Positions 16,948 through 25,127 of a stretch of 64,000 nt of DNA are shown here, piece by piece. The position numbers and the translations under genes were made by a program. The stretch's first letter is position 1, and each line of letters starts with the position of its first letter. Source of the DNA: Candidatus Melainabacteria bacterium (GTDB lineage: Bacteria; Cyanobacteriota; Vampirovibrionia; Obscuribacterales; Obscuribacteraceae); the NCBI GenBank assembly GCA_016716405.1, contig JADJWK010000004.1, positions 310,001 through 374,000 of the forward strand. Reading direction: 5' to 3'. The notes beneath the pieces were generated by a model. That model was not told the origin of the DNA, did not search any database, and saw only the letters and a program-made list of their open reading frames with translations.

Positions 16948-17154
16948 TTATTCTCTCCAGGTTGATGGCTGATCCAAAATCTGCCAGGTGGCAAGCAGAC
17001 CCAGACAGAGAAGCAAGAATCCTCCAAGTCCAAGACCGAGACTGGTCAGCCAGTTCAACGCGAAGTGAACATCTGAGCTATCACGAACGACACCAGACTG
17101 AAAGATCAGATAGGAGCCGATTAGAAGCACGGTGAATGGAAAACCGAATCTCAT
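16948..17154 (-). CDS. 68-residue two-span membrane protein
   Basis: Two hydrophobic helices (about 5-20 and 35-60, the second rich in Gly/Leu) with a short loop between them. GAGGG lies 6 bases before the ATG. It is packed between the upstream basic protein gene (9-base gap) and paralog A (3-base gap), so it is part of the operon. Size and layout recall membrane partners of small toxins or holins, but no family is recognised. Confidence 0.7.
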   Translation of the reverse strand: MRFGFPFTVLLIGSYLIFQSGVVRDSSDVHFALNWLTSLGLGLGGFLLLCLGLLATWQILDQPSTWRE

Positions 17155-17163
17155 AGCAGACCC

Positions 17164-17481
17164 TCAACGAGCAGGATAATTGACGACGCTGCCTGTTTTT
17201 TGCCAGTCCCAGTCGAGCACCCTGTCGAGCACTTGCAAAATCCTGCGCCAGCTTCTGACAAGAAAGTTGCTCCTCTGCGCCAGACGCAATTCGCCAATCT
17301 CGCAAAGACGCTCTGGAGAACTCGACCGGATTGGCCGCTTGAAATAGGCTTGAACGCTCTCTGGTCGCCTTTCGATACCAGCGCACCTGGCTCTGTAGTC
17401 GTCCAGGTAATATTTATCTCGAAGCACCTTGAGCATGCCCGAATTCTCACGGCACGTATACTCATTCGATTGCCTGATCAT
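17164..17481 (-). CDS. Hypothetical 105-residue basic protein
   Basis: Arg-rich, mostly helical, with LKVLRDKYYLDDYRARCAGI and a Trp-rich end (VLDWDWQKTGS). The start is the ATG at 17481, preceded by GGAGG at 8 bases; a GTG five codons earlier is open but lies upstream of that site. It is followed 9 bases later by the two-span membrane protein gene. No family recognised; the high positive charge would suit nucleic-acid or acidic-partner binding, which is only a guess. Confidence 0.65.
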   Translation of the reverse strand: MIRQSNEYTCRENSGMLKVLRDKYYLDDYRARCAGIERRPESVQAYFKRPIRSSSPERLCEIGELRLAQRSNFLVRSWRRILQVLDRVLDWDWQKTGSVVNYPAR

Positions 17482-17588
17482 CACCGGACCCTCCACTTAC
17501 TGATACTTTCATACGTGATCGGCGCTTTCTAAATGTAGGACTCACCAGTTAGAGCGCATCTGAAAACCGGGCTTGATGCTGGACCTGG

Positions 17589-17972
17589 TCACCCAGTCAT
17601 CATGAATTGTTCTTCACCAAATACTTCCGCCACCGGCGTTCTCCACCTGCGAGGCTTGATCCTGTGCACGTCCGCCCCGGAAATCTTCTGCTGGTACACT
17701 GAAACATCCTCTTCCGAAATCCCCAGCAGTGATTCTTCGCTCCTGAAGTAGGCATCTTCGTAGCACTGGCAAATTTCATCGTAGCGCTCGAAGATAGCCT
17801 CGAGCATGACCGTGTCTTCCAACTGCCCCTTACTCAGCATCTCGACGTACTTCAGAAAGATCTTCTCCTTTGGGAGTCTTCCATCAGGGCTCAGTGGCAG
17901 CCTGACGGCATCTATCTCGTCCCAGTTGGTCTTAAGGTAGTCAACGATGTCCTGGTCGTTAAATTTGATCAT
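17589..17972 (-). CDS. Hypothetical protein, paralog B of a local pair
   Basis: 127 acidic residues, clearly homologous to the protein at 16.6-16.9 kb: NWDEIDAVRL, DGRLPKEKIF, helical middle, LGISEEDVSVYQQKIS, then a basic C-terminal tail (IKPRRWRTP). GAGGT lies about 10 bases before the ATG. It is separated from the next gene of the cluster by about 107 bases, so it may have its own transcript. Family unknown; the two copies in 1.4 kb suggest duplication under selection. Confidence 0.75.
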   Translation of the reverse strand: MIKFNDQDIVDYLKTNWDEIDAVRLPLSPDGRLPKEKIFLKYVEMLSKGQLEDTVMLEAIFERYDEICQCYEDAYFRSEESLLGISEEDVSVYQQKISGADVHRIKPRRWRTPVAEVFGEEQFMMTG

Positions 17973-18125
17973 GATTGTCGCAACCTCACCTAGCCGTCTA
18001 TCTACAGGGTAGAAAAGATTGCCGCAGTTGGCATCACACCCGAGTCGACTCCTTCGACTACACTCGAGAATGAAATGACGCTAAGAATTTTCCCGATACC
18101 GTCCTGTGCTCGAGAGTCGAGGAGT

Positions 18126-18857
18126 TCAGCCGTGCAGCGAGACTATGCCTTTTCGAAGTGCGAGCAAAGCGGCCTGGGTTCTGTCGCTAACCGCGAGCTT
18201 GTCCATTATCCGGCTCATATGAGACTTGACAGTGTCTATCGTTACGCAGAGCTCCGCCGCAATCTCGCTGTTCTTATAACCCTGAACAAGAAGCTGCAAG
18301 ACCTCTAGTTCTCTTTCTGATAAGTCATCCGACGGACCGGGCGAATTTCTCTTGCTGGTCTTAGGCCCGGCCGCCTTTGGAGCATCCTTATCTTTAGCCT
18401 CGAGCTGAATCATCGAGAAGACGATACCAGCGATCTCGGGATCGATCCAAACATCCCCACCCGCTACAGCGCGAATAGCGGCTAATAAGCGATCTCTGGA
18501 GATGTCCTTCAAGCAGTAGCCTCTGGCGCCTGACGAAAACGCTGCAAAAATAAGGTGTCTCTCCGTATGCGAAGTAAGCATGAGCAGCTTCAGGTCGGGC
18601 CAGACATCCCTGATTCGCCTTCCAGCTTCAATTCCATCCATCGCAGGGAGCCCGATGTCCATTACCACCAGGTCCGGTCGCAATTCGGTCGTCAGCCTGA
18701 TTGCATCCTTGCCATTATCCGCTTCTGCCACCACCTTGATGCCAGGATCGTACTCGATCATGGACTTGAAGCCCATTCTCGTAAGCTCCTGGTCCTCTAC
18801 GATGATTACTGAAATCACAGGCTCAACAGGACGAATATTGTTAGCAGTCGTATCCAT
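18126..18857 (-). CDS. NarL/FixJ-type response regulator
   Basis: 243 residues from an ATG preceded by GAGGTGA; a longer in-frame extension would run into the upstream gene. Receiver domain (about 15-135) with acidic pair Glu21/Asp22, phospho-acceptor Asp67 in VMDIGLP, Thr95 and Lys117, all intact. A Ser/Lys/Pro linker leads to a LuxR-type helix-turn-helix (about 175-235, LSERELEVLQLLVQG and TVKSHMSRIMDKL). It is the last gene of a three-gene operon with two sensor proteins and starts 4 bases after the stop of the second. DNA-binding transcriptional regulator; target genes unknown. Confidence 0.95.
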   Translation of the reverse strand: MDTTANNIRPVEPVISVIIVEDQELTRMGFKSMIEYDPGIKVVAEADNGKDAIRLTTELRPDLVVMDIGLPAMDGIEAGRRIRDVWPDLKLLMLTSHTERHLIFAAFSSGARGYCLKDISRDRLLAAIRAVAGGDVWIDPEIAGIVFSMIQLEAKDKDAPKAAGPKTSKRNSPGPSDDLSERELEVLQLLVQGYKNSEIAAELCVTIDTVKSHMSRIMDKLAVSDRTQAALLALRKGIVSLHG

Positions 18858-18861
18858 CGAA

Positions 18862-20031
18862 TCACCTCGAGAGCTCGATTGGTTTGGTCGCCTGACTCTG
18901 TGACTTCGGTAGAACGACTTCGAAGCAATTCCTCCCTCGATCACTCGAGAACCTCAGACTTCCACCATGAACCTCAGCTGTCCATCGGGCCAGGAACAGG
19001 CCTAAACCGCTAACGCTTCCAGTTTCGGCACCGTTCACTTCTCGCCAACGACTACTGAACAGTGAGTCTATCTCTGCCTCATCGTAACACTTTCCAATGA
19101 ACTCGACTTTCACCTCGACGTTCGAGCACGTTTTACTGCTGATTACGCTGAGTGTAAGAGGACTATCGACTTGGCACCGGGAGACCGACCAGTCTATGAG
19201 ATTCGAAAACAATCTCCTCAACAACTTCTCTTCTGCCTGAACGATCAGGTCATCTTCTCCATCGAGCTCCTGGCATATCGATACGTTTGCGGCGCCATCG
19301 GTATTTCCAGAGCGAACAGCCTGCCGCTCCAGTAGCTCGAGGATTCTCACGGATCGGAAAGCCAGACTGCCTCCGGGAACAAGCGAATAAACCATCAGTA
19401 AATTCTCGATTGATCGACCGAACTCAAAATTGTTCCTCAGCAACGCTTCAAAGATCGAACGCGGCACTCTGATTTCCGGCTCCTTGCCGTCAGCGTCGAG
19501 CGTCGTGACAATGCGGTGAAACTGATTGATCGTATTCAGTACGTCGTTACCCATTATCGACAGCAATTCTTCGCGATCCCTGGCGAGCCTGCGTGTCTCC
19601 TCAATCAGCATTTTCTCTCTTGTCAGGTCTCTCGATATGGCGGAAACGCCAAGCAAGCGACCGCTAGCATCAACCACAGGAGACAGGGTTACGAATACGG
19701 TTATAGGAAGCCCTTCACGGGTCAGTCTTACACTCTCGAAGTGACAGGGACAACGCTCCTCTTTGGCCAGATCGAATCGCCTGGCAAATCCTGCATAGTC
19801 TTCAGGTGTGTAAAGCGAGCTTACATGCTTGCCGATCATCTCATCCGCCGTGAATCCGTATAGCCGCTCCGCCGCCGGATTCCAAGCCGTGAAAATTCCA
19901 TCCGGAGACTTGAAGTCGATAGCATCGAAACAACTATCGAATATGCTGGCATAACTTATGGCGCCTTCAGCACCTTCCAAGAGTGCACTCGCTTGCATGA
20001 ACGTCCCTCCGTCAGGCTGATTATCGTTCAT
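18862..20031 (-). CDS. PAS-domain sensor with degenerate histidine-kinase core
   Basis: 389 residues: a PAS/PAC module (about 25-140, with NPAAERLYGF and a final ISRDLTREK), a dimerisation-helix region and an ATPase-like domain. At the H-box the expected S-H-D reads G-N-D (Asn162 replaces His). At the N-box NLLDNAV reads NLIDWSV (Trp281 replaces the metal-binding Asn). The DTGPGI-type G1 box is absent, but the G2-like SGLGLFLARWTAEVHGG is kept. It probably cannot autophosphorylate and may act as a sensor partner or adaptor. It overlaps the upstream intact kinase by 11 bases. The start uses GGGAG; a second ATG at 19998 with GGAGG is also possible. Confidence 0.85.
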   Translation of the reverse strand: MNDNQPDGGTFMQASALLEGAEGAISYASIFDSCFDAIDFKSPDGIFTAWNPAAERLYGFTADEMIGKHVSSLYTPEDYAGFARRFDLAKEERCPCHFESVRLTREGLPITVFVTLSPVVDASGRLLGVSAISRDLTREKMLIEETRRLARDREELLSIMGNDVLNTINQFHRIVTTLDADGKEPEIRVPRSIFEALLRNNFEFGRSIENLLMVYSLVPGGSLAFRSVRILELLERQAVRSGNTDGAANVSICQELDGEDDLIVQAEEKLLRRLFSNLIDWSVSRCQVDSPLTLSVISSKTCSNVEVKVEFIGKCYDEAEIDSLFSSRWREVNGAETGSVSGLGLFLARWTAEVHGGSLRFSSDRGRNCFEVVLPKSQSQATKPIELSR

Positions 20032-21811
20032 CGGAATCTCCCGGTCTACATACTCCAGCAGGAACAATCTCAGTCTCGAGAGTGAATTGTTCATGTAGTT
20101 TCACATCGGATGCCGCCATAGAGGAATTCATCAGGCGCAGCTCGAACCTTGTTACTCCGGACTCTGACCGGATATAACTCAAATCGGCACCGATAAGCCT
20201 CGAGAGCTTTCTGGCAAGATACAACCCAAAACCGCTAGGATGCTCGGATGTACCTGGCGAGTGTCGCGCTGGCGATACTGAGAAGATTTCGCCGATCCGG
20301 GAATCTGGTATTCCCGGCCCGGTATCCTCGACAGCTATTCTGAGGAAGTTGCCGTCATCTTCTACGCAAACCCGCACGGTCGAATCGTTTGGAGCGAATT
20401 TTACTGCATTGTCCAGCAGATTAAGTATGATCTTTTTCACTATCAATGGGTCCATTGTGTAGCTTCTTGCGCGGCAATTGATGGCAGTTTCAAGGCTGAG
20501 TCGTTTCAACTCCGCTCTCTGCTCAAGACATTCGACACAGTCTGAGATCAATTTTTCGACAATGACAGGCATTCTCGCCTCGCTGAATTTGCCAGAGTTC
20601 ACCTTATAAAGGTCCAGCATCCCGGTAAGCATGTCGATGATTTGCTGATTGGATAATACGACTTTCCGGGCTATCTCTCGAATTCGCGAGTTCTCGTCTG
20701 TCAATTCAACGATATGATTGAGCGCCAAGTTATTAGCGATAATCGGATTTTTCAGGTCATGAGAAAGAGAGGCGACGAAGTCGGCTTGCAGAACTCTCAG
20801 GTTAACCTGCTCCGTAATATCGCTTGCCACCAGGGTGTGGCTCGCCTCCTCCACGGAAAGGACGGATTCGATGGGAGAGATCGACAAAGCCGCCCAGAAG
20901 CTAGTACCGTCTTTTCGAACCATTTCCACCTCTATGGTGGAAGAAGTCTTTCGCTCGGTGATCACTTCCTGGCATGATTGCAAATCATGCGTATTTCCTA
21001 TCCAATCCTTCAATGTGGTTCCGACGGCTAGATCAGAGGAACAGGCGAACATTCTCTCGCTTCCTGGGTTCCAGGAGATTATTCGACACTCTCTATCCAC
21101 CGAGAAGATGCTCTCGTGACTGAATTCGACCAGTCTCGCCAGGTCGTTTGCCGCTCTCTGCGCAGTCGCACTTTGTGCCTGGAGACGCTTCTGAAAAACT
21201 ATACAAAGTACCAATGCGCCAATCGACAGGACTTGAAGCAGCACAACGAATAACGACAAGAGAGCAGCTTCGTCATGCCATTCGGACAAGATTCTTGCAA
21301 TCTCTCGGGACTCGGATTCTCTCAGATTATCCAGACTTCTGCGCAGGGCTGAGAGCTTTGCCTCTTCCGCCTCAGGAAAGGACAATACAGTCTCGACCTG
21401 CCCGACAATGGACTCGACTTTCTCACTGTCTACCGAGGCTCGAGAGGCCGACTCCTCGAACTTACGGATCAATTCTCTACCCGAAGTCGCTACCGCCGTA
21501 TGAATCCGGTCCTCTCGATCGGACTCGGCCGAGTCGACAAAAGCAACCAGATCATCAATTGCTACGATAAGCCGTTCTGTTTCGCACGCCCGGGATGATG
21601 ATTGATCAACAAGCGAGCTTACTCTTGTGCTGGCGGCTAATGTGACGACCATAGCAAGTGTAAGAGCGCCTACCAGGAGCGACACGAAGATCTCCTGGCC
21701 TCTCCCGCCTCGGTTCACCGGCTTCTTCCCCGGCTTCTTCCCCGGCTTCTTCCCCGGACCCTTACCAGGCCCATTACCAGGCCCCACACTACCCATCGGA
21801 CTCTGGCTCAC
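20021..21811 (-). CDS. Membrane PAS sensor histidine kinase
   Basis: 596 residues: a basic Gly/Pro/Lys repeat N-terminus (10-31), transmembrane helix 1 (about 41-62), a helical extracytoplasmic sensor (about 63-182), helix 2 (about 183-207) and a PAS domain (about 225-340). The kinase core has His351 in SLSHDLKNP, Asn468 in NLLDNAV, DTGPGI (496-501) and GFGLYLARKL. All catalytic motifs are intact. Translation may start at GTG (21811) or the ATG five codons later. First gene of the operon with the degenerate sensor and the NarL-type regulator, which is its presumed phospho-partner. Confidence 0.93.
   Translation of the reverse strand: MSQSPMGSVGPGNGPGKGPGKKPGKKPGKKPVNRGGRGQEIFVSLLVGALTLAMVVTLAASTRVSSLVDQSSSRACETERLIVAIDDLVAFVDSAESDREDRIHTAVATSGRELIRKFEESASRASVDSEKVESIVGQVETVLSFPEAEEAKLSALRRSLDNLRESESREIARILSEWHDEAALLSLFVVLLQVLSIGALVLCIVFQKRLQAQSATAQRAANDLARLVEFSHESIFSVDRECRIISWNPGSERMFACSSDLAVGTTLKDWIGNTHDLQSCQEVITERKTSSTIEVEMVRKDGTSFWAALSISPIESVLSVEEASHTLVASDITEQVNLRVLQADFVASLSHDLKNPIIANNLALNHIVELTDENSRIREIARKVVLSNQQIIDMLTGMLDLYKVNSGKFSEARMPVIVEKLISDCVECLEQRAELKRLSLETAINCRARSYTMDPLIVKKIILNLLDNAVKFAPNDSTVRVCVEDDGNFLRIAVEDTGPGIPDSRIGEIFSVSPARHSPGTSEHPSGFGLYLARKLSRLIGADLSYIRSESGVTRFELRLMNSSMAASDVKLHEQFTLETEIVPAGVCRPGDSDER
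21720..21791. repeat. 12-bp repeats in the kinase N-terminus
   Basis: Three identical 12-base units (GGCTTCTTCCCC on the plus strand, 21720-21755) followed by three diverging units with the same period. They encode the Gly-Lys-Lys-Pro and Gly-Pro repeats at the kinase N-terminus, so copy number can change without a frameshift. Confidence 0.8.
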
Positions 21812-21922
21812 AAACGCCCATCGGAAATCACCATATCTTCATATATTCAAAGTATTGCACATTTTCAATGGCAATGCAACTCGAATTTAGGAACCAGTTC
21901 TTGCTTCCTATTCGCCATAAGG

Positions 21923-22234
21923 GGCGCGGAAAAGCCTGGACGAGCTCGCACGTTCACTTTTTCTGCGAATGAAGGTCCGACTACCGGCGTATGCGGCTGC
22001 TATTGCAAGTGGAATGGCACATTTGATAACATGTGCGACTGGCAAAACACCGGCTCGACCGACTGGACACAGCATAGTCTCCTCATCGACGTCTCCTCTG
22101 GCTTAAGTTTCGGAGCCTACCTCATCGCTGTCGGGAAGCTCTGTCTCGACGAAGTCAGCCTGGCGACAGCCGACAAGGACACACCCCTGACCGGTCTGAG
22201 ACCGCACCCGATCAATCTCGATTTCGAGGAATGA
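21923..22234 (+). pseudogene. Remnant of a beta-sandwich domain protein, no start codon
   Basis: An open frame ending at 22234 reads from about GAEKPGRARTF through TFDNMCDWQNTGSTDWTQHS to SFGAYLIAVGKLCLDEVSL and a closing NLDFEE. This matches the C-terminal part of a domain seen in some AraC-type regulators and hypothetical enzymes (FDNM...GTTDW...FG..L.G.G.VW.DDV...NLDFE). No usable start precedes the match; the first ATG (22031) lies in the middle of the domain. It is therefore probably a truncated relic, although a 67-residue product from 22031 cannot be excluded. Confidence 0.6.
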
Positions 22235-22743
22235 CGACCATTTATATGATTTCTCTCAAACGCCTGAGCTGCCTCTCCGCCATGCTCATAATGCTGTCCT
22301 CAATCGCGCCACAGCCGGCAACGGCAAAGTCGAAAGCGGATAAGGCTCCAGGCATAGTCCTTTTCCCGGTCTTCTATCGCACCGACCGGGAAAAGGACGG
22401 CGAGACCTTCGGTCCAGCCCCGCGCCTGGAGAAAGCTATCGAAGACTCCGGAGACGACCGGATCGGCATTTTCGTTCACGGGGCCGCCGACCCCTTCGAA
22501 GACGCCATGTACGATGCCGGCGAGCCGGCCTACTACAAGGAATGTCCGACCATCATCTATTCCTGGCCCTCGGTCGGGACGATAAGCGCCTACCATATCG
22601 TAACTGCAAATAACGATAGCGATGACAAGACGACTAATGCGACTGCCGGCACCGGCAGCGAAGAAGGAAGCTCCTGCCTCCGTGTTTTTTTCGAAGATCC
22701 AAAACCCGCTAGGACACAGGAACCTGCTCGACGTGCCCGATGA
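22231..22743 (+). pseudogene. Truncated DUF900-type alpha/beta hydrolase
   Basis: Begins with a signal-peptide-like sequence and then the N-terminal third of a DUF900 hydrolase: VLFPVFYRTDREKDGETFG, IGIFVHGAADPFEDAMYDAG, IIYSWPSVGTISAYH. Family members continue with the catalytic Ser, Asp and His, but here similarity stops at about 22600 and a low-complexity Asp/Thr/Ser/Arg tail follows to the stop. The catalytic part is missing, so no hydrolase activity is expected. No other frame restores it. The ATG overlaps the stop of the preceding relic (ATGA). Confidence 0.6.
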
Positions 22744-23386
22744 ATTGAAACCTGTGACAACAGACCACCCCGAGACCGTGGACGCCGAGTCGCGAGCACG
22801 CCAACTCCTGGTCAACCGCATTGCGGTAGTGACCGTTGTATCGGGAATCATAGTGGCGCCGTTCATCATAGTTCCGGCTCTCCAGGCTTATCTTCCACTT
22901 GCCGGGCTTTTCGCCTTTGGCTTCGCGGCAATCACGATACTGAGCCCCGGCGGATCGCAAACGGATGATCGACCGGTCATGAAAGAAGACATGGTATCGC
23001 GGATGTCCCTGAAGGATGCAATCAGACAGATCGAGTCATGCCTGGCAGAGCCGATTCAGGCATCAGATATGGAGCGCTACTGGACGAAGCTCGATAGCAG
23101 CAGCGAGAAGAGACACGCGGTCATGCGATACCAGATCTACTACGAGTATCACTATGTTTCAACGAATAGCAGCGCGCCCACTCGGGAGACCAGCTTCAAT
23201 GACATCCTGCTGAAGATAGAGCTCGAGGACGTTGAGGACAAAAAGGTAAAGGTCGATTTCACCTGCAGCGATCCCAGATTCGACAAAAACAGGACCTTTA
23301 TCGATCAGTGCGACAATAAGGACGGAAGCGCCATTGTCCTAACCACCTTGCAACGCCTGAGAAAGAGCCTGACAGTGACAGGGTGA
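22622..23386 (+). CDS. Hypothetical two-span membrane protein
   Basis: 254 residues from the first ATG, though no good ribosome site is visible and the true start may be further in. Two adjacent transmembrane helices lie at about 68-110 (VVTVVSGIIVAPFIIV and LAGLFAFGFAAITIL). A soluble C-terminal domain (about 125-254) with MSLKDAIRQIESCLAEP and a beta-rich end follows. It overlaps the tail of the truncated hydrolase frame by 122 bases, so that tail is probably read-through of non-coding sequence. No family recognised. Confidence 0.6.
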   Translation: MTRRLMRLPAPAAKKEAPASVFFSKIQNPLGHRNLLDVPDELKPVTTDHPETVDAESRARQLLVNRIAVVTVVSGIIVAPFIIVPALQAYLPLAGLFAFGFAAITILSPGGSQTDDRPVMKEDMVSRMSLKDAIRQIESCLAEPIQASDMERYWTKLDSSSEKRHAVMRYQIYYEYHYVSTNSSAPTRETSFNDILLKIELEDVEDKKVKVDFTCSDPRFDKNRTFIDQCDNKDGSAIVLTTLQRLRKSLTVTG

Positions 23387-23407
23387 GCGACTGTCGCTCG
23401 TTGCGGG

Positions 23408-23863
23408 TCAACTGAGAATTCCACGAAGCACAGACTCGTAGTCGACCTCATCGAAAGTGAATGGGCCGACGCCCTCAAACCTTATCGTATTCGAGCTGTC
23501 ATAGTTATTCTCGAATTGGAATGCGGACCAGGTGTATGTCTTGCCTGATCTGATGATCTCTGCGGTAAAGGCACCACAACCCAGATCCGCGCATTCGGGA
23601 CAGACGAACAGCATGAATCTGTTGGGGTCTATCGGTGCCGGAGAAAGCAAGAGAAGACGGTCGACACTTCTTCGATTCCAGTCAAGGTACTCAGAATCTC
23701 TTTGTAAAAGCCCGACGAAATCGCACTCTCGAACTTTCAACAACTCCGCCAGAGAATTGCTATCGATAACGTAATCGTAGGTATACCGCTCATGAACAAT
23801 ACAGTCCTCGGTCTCTTCACCGGGACGATGCATGATCTCAAGGTCCAGACTCGATAAAGTCAT
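23408..23863 (-). CDS. Small CPECADLGCGA-type protein, immunity-like
   Basis: 151 residues. The centre carries FVCPECADLGCGAFTAEI, followed by TYTWSAFQFENNY and GPFTFDEVDYESVL. This pattern (paired Cys, W-S-x-F, GPF-x-F) is shared by a widespread family of small bacterial proteins of unknown function, often near polymorphic-toxin loci. The Cys residues could bind a metal. The start is taken as the ATG at 23863; TTG/GTG codons just upstream are also open. The neighbour upstream is another small acidic protein of similar type. Function not known. Confidence 0.7.
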   Translation of the reverse strand: MTLSSLDLEIMHRPGEETEDCIVHERYTYDYVIDSNSLAELLKVRECDFVGLLQRDSEYLDWNRRSVDRLLLLSPAPIDPNRFMLFVCPECADLGCGAFTAEIIRSGKTYTWSAFQFENNYDSSNTIRFEGVGPFTFDEVDYESVLRGILS

Positions 23864-23990
23864 AGCCGCCACCAACCTGCTATTTCAAGCGACCAGTATA
23901 GCACCCAGGCTTTCCTCGCCATCTGGAATGCGATAACCGGTATGAGAGCGGCTTTTGGATTTCAAGGACCGGCGCAATGGCAGCAGAATC

Positions 23991-24359
23991 TCATGACGTG
24001 CCCTCCTGCTCGCGCCGCCACAGGAGCAGGGTGTCATCAGTCGGCGACAGGCTGTCGACTCTTTGCGACCAACCGGATTCGATACCACCTAGTGTGCTGG
24101 ATATGCCTTCGACGACACACCGGAACCCTTCCCAGTTGCTGAACATCTCCACGAATTCTCCCGATTCTGTCTCAATCTCGAGCACTGTCAGGATCTCGAT
24201 TTTCGTATCGAGCTTATAGGCTCGAACCAGGCTGATCTCGCTCCACGCGAGTATGGTCTCGGCATCTTGAGAATGCTTCAGGCAAATACCCTCTGCCCCG
24301 GCTTTCAAAAAAGGGTACTCTTCCAACATCTCCTCCCTGGATTCGAGGGTGACAGACAC
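23991..24359 (-). CDS. Small acidic protein, immunity-like
   Basis: 122 acidic residues: a strand-rich middle (WSEISLVRAYKLDTKIEILT, VLEIETESGEFVEM), SNWEGFRCVVEGISSTLGG and a C-terminal DDTLLLWRRE. The WSEI..V.AYK.D pattern resembles small single-domain proteins found as immunity or accessory proteins in bacteria, but I cannot name a family. No ATG start is available; GTG at 24359 with CAGG upstream is preferred over TTG at 24368. It lies 115-130 bases upstream of the CPECADLGCGA protein on the same strand. Confidence 0.6.
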   Translation of the reverse strand: MSVTLESREEMLEEYPFLKAGAEGICLKHSQDAETILAWSEISLVRAYKLDTKIEILTVLEIETESGEFVEMFSNWEGFRCVVEGISSTLGGIESGWSQRVDSLSPTDDTLLLWRREQEGTS

Positions 24360-24444
24360 AGTAGCCAACCTGTTGAAAATTAAATCACCAGCATGCGATC
24401 AATTATCCTTCATCCTGACCTGACCGAGTTTTGCACAAGCGAAA

Positions 24445-25120
24445 GAAATAATCGAGCCCGAACGAACCACGCCAGTGGTCGCCGAAACCGATCTACTCGT
24501 AGTCGGTAGTGGACCCGGCGGTCTCGCTGCCGCCGCAAGCTGCGCCAGAGCGGGCGTTGACACCATGATCGTCGAGCGCTACGGCTGCTTCGGCGGTAAT
24601 CTGACCCATGTCGGCGTGGAGGGAATCGGCTGGTACCGCCAGAAGGACACCGTCGATGTTGAGGGTATCGGAATCGAGTTCGAAGAGCCAGCCGGATCCT
24701 TCGGCAGCTCGTCACCTGAGCCGCAGTCCAGGAGCCAGGCGATCAACGCAGAGATGTTCAAAGAAGATGAGCTCTTCAGCCCCTATCTCGAGGAGCCCTT
24801 CGACCAGGCAAGAGAGAAAGGCATTATCCCCAAAGGCACGAAAAGGCACGAAAAGTATCGGGGGCACCTGGAGCGTCATCAACGATAACGGCGAAGCTAC
24901 TTATCTCAACATGGTGCACATGCTCGAATACGATGACACCGACGTCAACGACCTTACCCGGTCAGAGATAAAAGGACGCCGCCAGGCTATCCTGGCGATC
25001 AAAGCGCTCCAGCACTTCGCTCCGGGCTTCGAACCACCTGACCGGGCAGGCGCGCGCAGCCAGACTCGAAGCGATGGCGGGCTCTCTTGCCGAATAGGGC
25101 GTCCGGAGCGGATTGAATAA
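24445..25120 (+). pseudogene. Broken FAD-dependent oxidoreductase
   Basis: The first frame (to about 24840) begins EIIEPERTTPVVAETDLLVVG and has the Rossmann motif GSGPGGLAAAASCARAG, then VERYGCFGG, as in FAD_oxidored family proteins. The match resumes in another frame from about 24860 (GTWSVINDNGEATYLNMVHM, RSEIKGRRQAILAI, HFAPGFE). The two parts are out of frame, a large central portion of the usual enzyme is missing, and there is no start codon between the previous stop and the conserved region. A tandem duplication of GGCACGAAAA at about 24835-24855 sits at the frame change. Non-functional remnant. Confidence 0.75.
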
Positions 25121-25127
25121 TCAGCGC

